The notes under the pieces were generated by a model. That model had not been told where the DNA came from. It did not search any database and saw only the letters and a program-made list of their open reading frames with translations. Source: CAYMDD01 sp964409675 (GTDB lineage: Bacteria; Pseudomonadota; Alphaproteobacteria; Rickettsiales; SXRF01). From it: a DNA stretch of 17,525 bases. The position numbers and the translations under genes are program-made. The stretch is from contig CAYPEF010000036.1 in NCBI GenBank assembly GCA_964409675.1, forward strand, positions 1-17,525, written 5' to 3'. Positions 8,509-14,693 of the stretch are shown one piece after another (position 1 is the first letter of the stretch; each line of letters starts with the position of its first letter).

Positions 8509-8529
8509 TTCCCCCTGTTATGGGGGGAA
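8509..8529 (-). terminator. Hairpin downstream of phoU, possible weak terminator
   Basis: TTCCCCC and GGGGGGAA flank a 6-base loop eight bases beyond the phoU stop. The stem is GC-rich, but no T-run follows on either strand, so it is at best a weak or Rho-assisted terminator or an mRNA-stabilising hairpin. Confidence 0.3.
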
Positions 8530-8536
8530 TATAGGC

Positions 8537-9217
8537 TTACGACTTCAGCACCGACTTGTCCGCCGGAACGCCGTTGGCCACGTAATAGACCGTTTTGGCC
8601 AAATTGGTGGCGTAATCGGCGATGCGTTCGAAGTTTTTGGCCATGAAGATCAGGTGGGTGCCGGCGGGGATGCGTTCGGGGTGCTGGGTCATCAGCTGCT
8701 GGATCTGGGTGAAGAAATCGTGGTAGAGGTCGTCCACGGCGTCGTCCTGTTTCCAGACGCGGGTGGCGATGCCGGTATCGCGCACGCTTACCGCTTCCAT
8801 GGCGCCGTTCATCATCTCCACTACATGGTCAGCCATCTGTTCCATGATGATAAGTAGAGGCTCGGGGATGTCCTCGTTGATTTTCACGCTGCGCTTGACG
8901 GTATTCTTGGCGAGGTCGCCGGCACGCTCCAGCGTGCCCGCGCTCTTGATGGCGGAGGTGACGAAACGCAAATCGATCGCCATCGGCTGCTGGAGAGCGA
9001 GGATAGTGGTGGCGGCCTGCTCCAGCCGGTGGTCGAGCGCGTTGATATGGGCGTCGCGCACCAGTGCTTCTTCCACGCGCTTGGGGTTGCGGTCGCGCAA
9101 GGAGGCTTTGGCCAGCAGCACCAGCTCCTTGACCTCGGTGCCCATCTGCTGGATGTAGGCCATCAGCTGGTCAAGCTGGTCGTCGTAAGATTTGGAAGTG
9201 TGGCTGCCGAGATGCAT
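8537..9217 (-). CDS. phoU: Phosphate signalling regulator PhoU
   Basis: PhoU links the PstSCAB phosphate transporter to the PhoR-PhoB two-component system and limits phosphate uptake and Pho activation when phosphate is plentiful. The 226-residue product is all-helical with two PhoU repeats. Each carries the metal-binding E/D-x3-D signature: ERAGD (97-101) and ERIAD (197-201). The N-terminal half also has the LRFVTSAIK and LERAGDLAKN motifs. Normal length is about 230. It stands alone here: no pst, phoB or phoR gene is within 8 kb on either side in the window, although it is usually the last gene of a pst operon. A weak GAAAG precedes the ATG. Confidence 0.95.
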   Translation of the reverse strand: MHLGSHTSKSYDDQLDQLMAYIQQMGTEVKELVLLAKASLRDRNPKRVEEALVRDAHINALDHRLEQAATTILALQQPMAIDLRFVTSAIKSAGTLERAGDLAKNTVKRSVKINEDIPEPLLIIMEQMADHVVEMMNGAMEAVSVRDTGIATRVWKQDDAVDDLYHDFFTQIQQLMTQHPERIPAGTHLIFMAKNFERIADYATNLAKTVYYVANGVPADKSVLKS

Positions 9218-9259
9218 GGGTTTTCTTTCGTCTCAGAAGGATAGGGCATGATAACGATA

Positions 9260-9312
9260 GCATACCTTGGGGCGGTATGCACCGGTTAATATAAGCGTAA
9301 AGCGTGATTATA
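9260..9312 (-). promoter_or_regulatory. phoU upstream region: hairpin and a consensus -10
   Basis: In the 129-bp gap between rlmH and phoU, a perfect TATAAT lies on the minus strand at 9312-9307, without a good -35. Further along, GCATACC and GGTATGC (9260-9266 / 9274-9280) form a 7-bp hairpin with a 7-base loop, located in the presumed phoU leader. It does not resemble a Pho box. It could be an rlmH terminator (no T-run) or a leader structure. Confidence 0.3.
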
Positions 9313-9346
9313 CATAGGGCAGGAATGGTTAGTATTGGGTTAACGC

Positions 9347-9802
9347 CTAGTCGCGGTGGTAGGGGTGGCCGGAGAGGAGCGTATGCGCCCGGTAGAGCTG
9401 TTCGGCGAGCATGGCGCGGGCAAGCATGTGCGGCCAGCTCATGCGCCCGAAGGAAAGCAGCAGGTGGCAGGGCTTGAGTAATTCCGCCTCCAGCCCGTCC
9501 GCGCCGCCGATGATAAAGCCGAGCGACGAGACGCCCTGGTTCTGCCACTGGCGAATGGTGTCGGCGAATTCGCGGCTACTTAAGGATTTGCCGCGCTCGT
9601 CCAGCGCAATGCGCCGCTCGGCCGGGGCGGTAGCTTCCAGCAGCAGGGCGGTTTCGTCGGCCTTGCGCGGCCCGGAAGATTTGCGCAGCTCCAGCTCTTT
9701 TAGCATAAGTTTCCACGGCAGGCGCTTGCTGTATTCGGCAAATAACGCCTGCTCGGGGCTGCGCGGGTTGATTTTGCCGATGGCGGCGATAGTGATCTGC
9801 AT
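9347..9802 (-). CDS. rlmH: 23S rRNA pseudouridine1915-N3-methyltransferase RlmH
   Basis: RlmH is a small SPOUT-class methyltransferase that methylates pseudouridine 1915 in helix 69 of 23S rRNA on assembled ribosomes. The 151-residue length is typical (about 155). Motifs: an N-terminal ITIAAIGK strand, LDERGKSLSSREFA, the knotted SAM-binding core FIIGGADGL, then LSFGRMSWPHMLARAMLAEQ and the conserved C-terminal HPYHRD, which contributes to the active site. No good Shine-Dalgarno is seen before ATG 9802. It is divergent from the Crp/Fnr gene, with 166 bp between the starts. In many alphaproteobacteria rlmH follows rsfS; here rsfS is absent from the adjacent sequence. Confidence 0.96.
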   Translation of the reverse strand: MQITIAAIGKINPRSPEQALFAEYSKRLPWKLMLKELELRKSSGPRKADETALLLEATAPAERRIALDERGKSLSSREFADTIRQWQNQGVSSLGFIIGGADGLEAELLKPCHLLLSFGRMSWPHMLARAMLAEQLYRAHTLLSGHPYHRD

Positions 9803-9932
9803 GAGGGGCGTTTGCCTGCGAAAAAAAGATGGTTTTTCAGATTATCCGTTTGCGGGGCGGAATGCCATGCCAAATTCGGCGAAATCGGGGGAGGGGCATT
9901 CTGTTCATGATTGGGATAATCGTGAAATAGAT

Positions 9933-9961
9933 TAGACGTTTACGCATGCTTATGCTATAGC
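9933..9961 (+). promoter_or_regulatory. Candidate promoter of the Crp/Fnr gene, possibly leaderless
   Basis: TAGACG (9933-9938, four of six to -35), a 17-bp spacer and TATAGC (9956-9961, four of six to -10) would start transcription at about 9968, immediately before the ATG at 9969. The lack of a Shine-Dalgarno before that ATG agrees with a leaderless mRNA. Judged by eye. Confidence 0.35.
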
Positions 9962-9968
9962 TGCGCCC

Positions 9969-10694
9969 ATGAGTTCAGCTTTGTCCGCTCCCGCTCCCGC
10001 GGCGCATGATTTCTTTGCGGCCTACCCGGCCCTGTGGCAGCAGCTGCGCCCGGGCATCCGCCTGCGCACCCTGCACAAGGGCGACAGCGTGCTTTGCCAC
10101 GGCGACGCCGCCAACGCGCTCTGGCTGGTGCAGAAAGGCTGGGTGAAGCTGGTGCGCCAGACGCCTGACGGCAAGGAAACCGTGGTCGGCATATGCACCG
10201 AGGGCGATCTGTTTGGTGAAGCGGCGCTGTTCCCGCATGCGAGCTATCCCTATAACGCCGAGGTGCTGGAAGACCAGACCGAATTATATGCCATTCCCGC
10301 CGACGCCTTGCGCGCGCTGCTGCAGGATAACCCCAGTTTTTCCTCCGGGGTGATGCGCATGCTCAATGAGCGCATCGCCAATACGCAGCTGAAGCTGGAG
10401 CATATGAGCACCATGTCCACCGCGCAGCGGCTGGGCTGTTTCCTGCTCCGCCTGTGCAAGACACAAGGGCCGAGCCATACGCTGAAAATCCCGGTGGAGA
10501 AGCACGTGCTGGCGGCTTATCTTGGCATGAAGCCGGAGACGTTTTCGCGCAGCCTTCAGCAGCTAAAGACAGCGGAGGTGGAGGTGAGCGGCGCGGAGGT
10601 GAAGGTGAAGAATACGGGGGCTTTGCGCGAATTCGTCTGCCATAGCTGCTCGGAATCCGGCAGCTGCGAGACGGATGAGCTAGACGCGGAGTAG
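9969..10694 (+). CDS. Crp/Fnr-family transcriptional regulator with C-terminal Cys cluster
   Basis: The 241-residue protein has an N-terminal cyclic-nucleotide-binding-like beta barrel (about 35-120, with GDLFGEAALFP), a long dimerisation helix (about 125-155) and a winged-helix DNA-binding domain. The recognition helix (about 188-200) carries E190, S193 and R194 in the same E-x2-S-R arrangement that FNR and FixK use to read TTGA half-sites. FNR's N-terminal cysteine cluster is absent, so it is not a classical oxygen-sensing FNR. Instead the C-terminus has C224-x2-C227-x5-C233, a possible metal or Fe-S site or redox switch. The closest functional classes are FixK/DNR/NnrR-like regulators, but I cannot assign one. 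It is divergent from rlmH, and a suitable target box lies upstream of ompW and the DUF465 gene. Its 3' end overlaps the convergent gene by 15 bp. Confidence 0.92.
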   Translation: MSSALSAPAPAAHDFFAAYPALWQQLRPGIRLRTLHKGDSVLCHGDAANALWLVQKGWVKLVRQTPDGKETVVGICTEGDLFGEAALFPHASYPYNAEVLEDQTELYAIPADALRALLQDNPSFSSGVMRMLNERIANTQLKLEHMSTMSTAQRLGCFLLRLCKTQGPSHTLKIPVEKHVLAAYLGMKPETFSRSLQQLKTAEVEVSGAEVKVKNTGALREFVCHSCSESGSCETDELDAE

Positions 10695-11105
10695 CTGCTC
10701 AATCGCCTGCGTGAGTTGTTTCAGCTCCGGCTTCTGGTGGAACCAGACCGGCAGCAGCGGGTATTCAATCTCGGCTACTACATGCTTTATCGCCTCATCC
10801 GGCAGCGACATCTGCATCCAGCGCAGATCATGCGCCGCACCCACCAGCACCAGCTGCGCTACTTTACCTTTGCTGAGCGCATCGCTCAGTTGAGCGCGGA
10901 ATTCATCCAGCGAGGCGGCGACGGGGCTGCCCCGGTGCGGAAGCAGGGTCAGCCGGCCGTCGATGTCTTTGCTGAACAGGGAAATCCTTCCCTCGCACGC
11001 GGCCAGCACCCAGACCTGCGGGAGAATCCCGCAGGTGCTGATGCATCTGCCGGAGCAGGCTTTCGCGCTGCCCGGCATTTGCGTGAGGGAAACAACGGGG
11101 CACAT
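10680..11105 (-). CDS. Hypothetical protein, possibly host-attachment-protein-like
   Basis: The product is 141 residues if ATG 11105 is used, which lies 2 bp after the ompW stop; ATG 11078 (132 residues) is the alternative. Neither has a Shine-Dalgarno, so translation may depend on coupling to ompW. The core, VWVLAACEGRISLF, an EFRAQLSDAL helix, AQLVLVGAAHDLRWM and HVVAEIEYPLL, has the pattern of the small 'host attachment' family (a VLVADG-like first strand, LVLVA-P, LR, V-x-EI-x-KDL). The key residues match only loosely, so I treat the function as unknown. The N-terminal 30 residues contain four cysteines and are encoded partly by a strong palindrome (11014-11036); they may not be translated. 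It overlaps the Crp/Fnr gene tail to tail. Confidence 0.6.
   Translation of the reverse strand: MCPVVSLTQMPGSAKACSGRCISTCGILPQVWVLAACEGRISLFSKDIDGRLTLLPHRGSPVAASLDEFRAQLSDALSKGKVAQLVLVGAAHDLRWMQMSLPDEAIKHVVAEIEYPLLPVWFHQKPELKQLTQAIEQLLRV
11014..11036. repeat. Perfect 10-bp palindrome with 3-base loop
   Basis: ACCTGCGGGA and TCCCGCAGGT flank GAA; weaker outer pairing of CAGC with GCTG extends the structure. No T-run follows, so it does not look like a rho-independent terminator. It lies inside the predicted 5' coding part of the gene after ompW and could hide or separate its start, or stabilise the 3' end of ompW mRNA. Confidence 0.6.
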
Positions 11106-11107
11106 GG

Positions 11108-11713
11108 CTAGAAACGGTAGCCGACGCCCACGCCGATCAGCCACGGGTTGATATCCACGTCGGCGCGGATGCCGCTCGGGCTGAATTTGGCGGTGGTGCT
11201 GATGAATACTTTCTTTACGTCAAGGTTGAAATACCAATTGTCCTTGATCGGAATGTCCACACCGGCCTGCAGGGCGCCGCCGAAGCTGTCGTCGTATTTC
11301 ACGTCCGTCAGCGCGCCGGCTTTTTCATTGTAGAAATGCGTGTAGTTGATACCGGCGCCGATATAGGGCTTGCCAACCGGACATTGGGTGAAATGGTACT
11401 GCAAGGTCAGCGTCGGCGGCAGCAGCCAGGACGAGCCGGCATCCACGCCGCCCTTGGTCTTTACGTCATGCGGAGTGACGGCGGCGATGAGCTCGGCGGC
11501 GATATTGGGGGTGAAGAAATAGCTGAAGTCTACTTCCGGCACCAAGCTGTTATCGACCTTTACCTTATCAGCGATGTTCATGGTGCTGCTTTCCTGCGGC
11601 ACCACGCCCAAAGCGCGGGCGCGGACCATGAATTTCCCGTCCGCCTGGTCGGCAGCAAGGGCAGGTGCGGCAATCGCAAACGCGCTGACGGCCGTAAGCA
11701 GTATCTTTTTCAT
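11108..11713 (-). CDS. ompW: OmpW-family outer membrane protein
   Basis: This is a small eight-stranded outer-membrane beta barrel with a hydrophobic channel; relatives are linked to uptake of small hydrophobic compounds and to stress and low-oxygen responses. The 201 residues include a clear signal peptide (1-20, MKKILL to ALAAD), alternating amphipathic strands, the PPTLTLQYHF segment, the PYIGAGINYTHFYNE motif characteristic of OmpW and a C-terminal aromatic residue (GVGVGYRF), as needed for BAM insertion. A GGAG (11723-11720) sits 6 bases before the ATG. The upstream region shared with the DUF465 gene holds a TTGA-N6-TCAA box. In enterobacteria ompW is under FNR/ArcA control, which fits, but regulation here is inferred. 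Confidence 0.94.
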   Translation of the reverse strand: MKKILLTAVSAFAIAAPALAADQADGKFMVRARALGVVPQESSTMNIADKVKVDNSLVPEVDFSYFFTPNIAAELIAAVTPHDVKTKGGVDAGSSWLLPPTLTLQYHFTQCPVGKPYIGAGINYTHFYNEKAGALTDVKYDDSFGGALQAGVDIPIKDNWYFNLDVKKVFISTTAKFSPSGIRADVDINPWLIGVGVGYRF

Positions 11714-11754
11714 TATCGTCTCCTATCAATGGTGTTGCGTGGTTGGATCCTTTG

Positions 11755-11761
11755 ATAGTTA
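11755..11761 (-). promoter_or_regulatory. Weak -10 candidate for ompW
   Basis: TAACTAT on the minus strand is a poor -10 match. It lies about 34-35 bp from the centre of the TTGA-N6-TCAA box, the spacing expected for class II FNR activation. This position, more than the sequence, supports it. Confidence 0.25.
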
Positions 11762-11783
11762 GCCCTGAAGGGGTGGAGGGGCC

Positions 11784-11797
11784 TTGATTTGTGTCAA
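11784..11797. promoter_or_regulatory. FNR/FixK-type box (TTGA-N6-TCAA)
   Basis: TTGATTTGTGTCAA has two perfect TTGA/TCAA half-sites with a 6-bp spacer; it differs from the TTGAT-N4-ATCAA ideal at one base. It is centred at 11790.5 between divergent ompW and the DUF465 gene. The Crp/Fnr protein encoded at 9969-10694 has the matching recognition residues. I found no other such box in the window's intergenic DNA by eye. Confidence 0.7.
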
Positions 11798-11818
11798 TCT
11801 ATTGGGAAAGGACGGTGT

Positions 11819-11824
11819 TATAGT
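11819..11824 (+). promoter_or_regulatory. -10 element of a probable class II FNR-type promoter for the DUF465 gene
   Basis: TATAGT (five of six to consensus) predicts a start near 11831, which puts the box centre at about -40 to -41, the classical class II position of FNR/FixK activators. There is no recognisable -35, as usual for such promoters. The leader would be about 20 bases including AAGGAG. Confidence 0.5.
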
Positions 11825-11850
11825 AAAAATGTCACACTTAAGGAGCGATT

Positions 11851-12093
11851 ATGCCGATTGAAAATCACAGCTTACTTCAAGAATTTCCTGAATTCCGCGA
11901 ACAGATTCACCGCCTTAAGCAGGGGGATGCGCATTTCGCCCGCCTGTTTTCCGAATACGATGCCGCGCAGCACGCCGTGCACCGGATTGAAACCGGCGCG
12001 GAAGCGGCCGGCGATGAGCGCCTGGAAGCGCTCAAGAAAACGCGCCTGCGGCTGAAGGATGAGCTGTTTGCGCTGCTAAGCAAAGCGGCGTAA
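11851..12093 (+). CDS. DUF465 (YdcH-like) small protein
   Basis: The 80-residue acidic/basic helical protein belongs to the YdcH/DUF465 family: an N-terminal HSLLQEFPEFREQI helix, an L-x-x-x-DAHFARLF-x-EYD motif and a second helix ending in KKTRLRLKDEL. Members are short helical hairpins of unknown function. A strong AAGGAG (11840-11845) lies 5 bases before the ATG, confirming the start. It is divergent from ompW and preceded by the FNR-type box with well-placed -10, so it is likely induced under low oxygen. This is inference. It is convergent with ccoS, from which it is separated by the cloverleaf repeat. Confidence 0.92.
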   Translation: MPIENHSLLQEFPEFREQIHRLKQGDAHFARLFSEYDAAQHAVHRIETGAEAAGDERLEALKKTRLRLKDELFALLSKAA

Positions 12094-12110
12094 TTGCATG
12101 TTTTTTTAAC

Positions 12111-12218
12111 TGTCGTCCTCGGGCGATGCTTAGCATCGATCCGGGGACCCATCTCTCGGCTGGCGCAAGCGGAGAGATGGGTCCCCGGTTCTGCCCTGCG
12201 GGCAGCCCGAGGACGACA
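12111..12218. repeat. 108-bp palindromic repeat with cloverleaf folding
   Basis: Outer arms of 14 bp (12111-12124 and 12205-12218, TGTCGTCCTCGGGC and its complement) enclose three hairpins. The first is GATGC-TTA-GCATC (12125-12137). The second is a 17-bp perfect stem, 12141-12157 with 12172-12188. The third is TGCCC-TGC-GGGCA (12193-12204, plus flanking pairs). It lies in the 134-bp gap between convergent genes, just after a short T-run, and could act as a bidirectional terminator. The ATGGGTCC-C-CGG core is shared with the element at 14558-14644, so both probably belong to one genome-wide palindromic family. It is too long-stemmed to be a tRNA. Confidence 0.85.
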
Positions 12219-12227
12219 ATACACGGA

Positions 12228-12374
12228 TCAGGCGTCCTCGTCGTCGCGCAGGATGCGGTAGGGCGCGCCGTCCAGATCTTCGAACTGGCCGTTTTTCATG
12301 GCCCAGAAGAAAGCCAGCAGGCCGCATGCGCCGAGGGTGAGAGCGATGGGGATCAGGTAGAGCAGCACGTTCAT
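12228..12374 (-). CDS. ccoS: cbb3 oxidase maturation protein CcoS
   Basis: This 48-residue single-span membrane protein has one N-terminal transmembrane helix (about 3-25), followed by the signature W-A-x-K-NGQFEDLDG-x-P-x-R-IL and an acidic tail. CcoS is required for heme b and copper incorporation into the cbb3-type oxidase catalytic subunit. Its ATG overlaps the ccoI stop by 4 bp (ATGA), the usual arrangement, which indicates translational coupling. It is the last gene of the ccoG-H-I-S unit; the cloverleaf repeat begins 10 bp beyond its stop. Confidence 0.96.
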   Translation of the reverse strand: MNVLLYLIPIALTLGACGLLAFFWAMKNGQFEDLDGAPYRILRDDEDA

Positions 12375-14539
12375 GGCAGTTCGTCCTTCATGGCATTTAA
12401 GCGCATGGCATTGGCAATCACCACCAGCGAGGAGCTGGACATGGCGATGGCGGCCACCAGCGGCGTGACCATCCCCGCTACCGCCATCGGGATGGCGATC
12501 AAATTATAGGCAATCGCCAGTTGGAAATTCTCTTTCACCAGTTTCTGCGCAAAAATGGCGGTGCGCCAGGCATTGATCACAGGCCGCAAGGTTTTGCCCT
12601 GAAAAACAATGTCGGCAGCGTTCTGCGTGATGTCGATGGCGCTGGTGGGGGACATGGAAATGCTGGCGGAGGCAAGGGAAGGGGCGTCGTTCAGCCCGTC
12701 GCCCACCATCAGCACCTGCGCGCCGCTGTTTTTAAGGGCGGCGATACGCTCGGTTTTTTCCACCGGGGTCAGGCTGTGCTCGGCCTGCTCGATGCCGGTT
12801 TGCGCGGCGATCTCGGCCACGGCCTGCGCGCGGTCGCCGGAGAGGAGGAGGGTATGGATGCCATTTTGTTTTAAATTGGCGATCACCTTCGCCGCGTCCT
12901 CGCGCAAACGGTCGGCAAAGGTGAAGCGGATGGGGGGCTGGCCTTCCACCGCCAGCCATAGCTCCGGCGATGGGTCATCCATTGCCTGCGCCATGCCGCA
13001 CCAACTGCGCCTGCCAAGGCGGAGGCGGGTGCCGTCCATGACCGCTTCCAGCCCGTGGCCGGGGGTTTCTTCGGCTTGCATTGGAAGCAGCGGCCCGGTC
13101 CAGGCGCGGGTGATGGCTTGCGAAAGCGGATGCTTGCTGTGGGCGGCGAGGGAGGCGGCGAGTTGTAATTGTTCCGGGGGATATGATTCCGGGTGCAGAA
13201 GCTCCGGCTGGCCCAGCGTAAGGGTGCCGGTTTTGTCGAAGACGGCGTGGGTGATGACGGCGAGGCGCTCCAGGGCGCTGCCGGATTTAAGCAGGATGCC
13301 GCGCTTCATCAGCCGCCCGCTGGCAAGCACCTGCACCACCGGCACGGCAAGGCCAAGCGCGCAGGGGCAGGTGATGATGAGGACGGTGGCGGCGTATAGC
13401 AGTGCCACCTGCCAGGGGGCAGAGCCAAACAGCATCCAGCCTATAAAGGTGACGGCGGCGAGCGTGTGCACGGCGGGGGTGTACCAGCCGGAGATGCGGT
13501 CGGCGAGGGTGACGTAATGCGCCTGCGACTGTTCGGCTACTTCCATGAGCCGAATGATATCGGCAATCAGCGAGCGCTCGCCGGCGCGGGTGATGCGGAT
13601 TTTCAGCGGCGCGCTGATATTGACGGTGCCGGCGTATACATCGCTGCCGGTGAGCGCCGGACGGGGCAGGGTTTCGCCGGTGATCAGGCTGGTGTCGATT
13701 TCGGAAGCACCTTCAATCACCTCACCGTCAGCGCTGATTTTCTCGCCCATGGCGACTAAGAGGGTCATGCCTTCCTTAAGGTCGGACATGGGGAGGGTTT
13801 CCGGGCGCCCGTCTTCGCGCAGGATGGTGGCGGTGCCGGTCATGAGTTTCAGCAAATCATGTGCGGCGTTGCGGGCGCGGCCGCGCGCGCGGGCTTCCAG
13901 GTAGCGCCCGATCAGGAGGAAGAACAGCAGCATCACGCCGGAATCGAAATAGGCGTGCAGGCCGTGCGTAAGGGTTTCAAACAGGCTCATCAGCGTGGCG
14001 AGGATGACGGCCACTGAAATCGGCACGTCCATGTTGGTGCGGCGTTCTTTAAGGGCGCTCCAGGCGGAGCGGTAGAATGGCATGCCGCAATAGGCGATGG
14101 CGGGGATGGCGATCAGCGCCTGAATCCACTGGAACATATTGCGGGTGGCAGCGCCCATTTCCACCGTGTCGGCGCTCCACATCGGCACCGAGAACAGCAT
14201 CAGATTGCCGCTGGCGAACCCGGCGACGGCGAGGGTGCGCAGCAAGGTTTTTTCTTCGCGCTTTTCCTGCGTCTCAGCCGTTTCGGGGTCGAACGGCACG
14301 GCGCGGTAGCCCATGGAGTTAATGAGGTCGATGAATTGCGTGCCCAGCGACTTATCGCCGCTCCAGCCAAGGCTTAAGCGGCGGGTGGAGAGGTTAAGGC
14401 GGGCTTCATCGACAGCGGGCTGTTTGCGCAGCGCGGTTTCAATGGCGGCGACGCAGGAAGGGCAATGCATTCCGTCCACCAGCAGATTGAGGCGGAAATG
14501 CCGGTTCGGTTCTTCGAGGATGAAAGGGATGGTGGTCAT
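12371..14539 (-). CDS. ccoI: Copper-translocating P1B-type ATPase CcoI/FixI
   Basis: CcoI exports copper from the cytoplasm for assembly of the cbb3 oxidase CuB centre. The start chosen is ATG 14539 (722 residues). The ATG at 14584 lies within a palindromic repeat and would add a spurious 15-residue arginine/aspartate-rich leader. In the 722-residue numbering there is an N-terminal HMA domain with GMHCPSC (Cys26, Cys29), eight predicted membrane helices, actuator TGE (about 287), the ion-binding CPC (391-393), DKTGTLT (phosphorylated Asp435), the HP motif (about 470) and GDGLND (613-618). All key residues are intact. It overlaps ccoS by 4 bp but is separated from ccoH by 154 bp holding a 28-bp inverted repeat. 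No Shine-Dalgarno is evident. Confidence 0.96.
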   Translation of the reverse strand: MTTIPFILEEPNRHFRLNLLVDGMHCPSCVAAIETALRKQPAVDEARLNLSTRRLSLGWSGDKSLGTQFIDLINSMGYRAVPFDPETAETQEKREEKTLLRTLAVAGFASGNLMLFSVPMWSADTVEMGAATRNMFQWIQALIAIPAIAYCGMPFYRSAWSALKERRTNMDVPISVAVILATLMSLFETLTHGLHAYFDSGVMLLFFLLIGRYLEARARGRARNAAHDLLKLMTGTATILREDGRPETLPMSDLKEGMTLLVAMGEKISADGEVIEGASEIDTSLITGETLPRPALTGSDVYAGTVNISAPLKIRITRAGERSLIADIIRLMEVAEQSQAHYVTLADRISGWYTPAVHTLAAVTFIGWMLFGSAPWQVALLYAATVLIITCPCALGLAVPVVQVLASGRLMKRGILLKSGSALERLAVITHAVFDKTGTLTLGQPELLHPESYPPEQLQLAASLAAHSKHPLSQAITRAWTGPLLPMQAEETPGHGLEAVMDGTRLRLGRRSWCGMAQAMDDPSPELWLAVEGQPPIRFTFADRLREDAAKVIANLKQNGIHTLLLSGDRAQAVAEIAAQTGIEQAEHSLTPVEKTERIAALKNSGAQVLMVGDGLNDAPSLASASISMSPTSAIDITQNAADIVFQGKTLRPVINAWRTAIFAQKLVKENFQLAIAYNLIAIPMAVAGMVTPLVAAIAMSSSSLVVIANAMRLNAMKDELP

Positions 14540-14557
14540 GGAATTACGTTTATCATC

Positions 14558-14644
14558 GTCATCCCGGCGCAGGCCGGGATCCATGTCTATTCTCTGTTAT
14601 CACGCAAAAGGCATGGCATGGGTCCCGGCCTGCGCCGGGATGAC
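14558..14644. repeat. 28-bp inverted repeat (GTCATCCCGGCGCAGG type) between ccoH and ccoI
   Basis: Left arm 14558-14585 and right arm 14617-14644 are inverted copies with one mismatch (G-U in RNA), separated by 31 bases. This is the widespread GTCATCCCGGCGCAGGCCGG class of alphaproteobacterial palindromic repeats. It sits within the cco operon, where the neighbouring genes otherwise overlap or nearly touch, and abuts the true ccoI start. Transcribed, it makes a stem of 28 pairs that could stabilise or process the message. Confidence 0.9.
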
Positions 14645-14693
14645 AGTTTCTGAAATCGTGTAGGATTGGCATGGCAATTATATAGGTAGCTAA

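Noticed and set aside
8509..8529. A strong rho-independent terminator of phoU
   Set aside because: The stem is good but no T-run follows on the minus strand; kept only as a low-confidence hairpin.
9260..9280. A Pho box in front of phoU
   Set aside because: The palindrome is a simple inverted repeat and lacks the direct CTGTCAT-type repeats of PhoB sites.
12111..12218. tRNA or tmRNA-like gene suggested by the cloverleaf
   Set aside because: The outer stem is 14 bp rather than 7, arm lengths do not fit, and no T-loop or anticodon-loop consensus is present.
12609..13517. A 302-codon + strand open frame antisense to ccoI
   Set aside because: Ser/Arg-rich shadow with no motif; ccoI has all P-type ATPase motifs.
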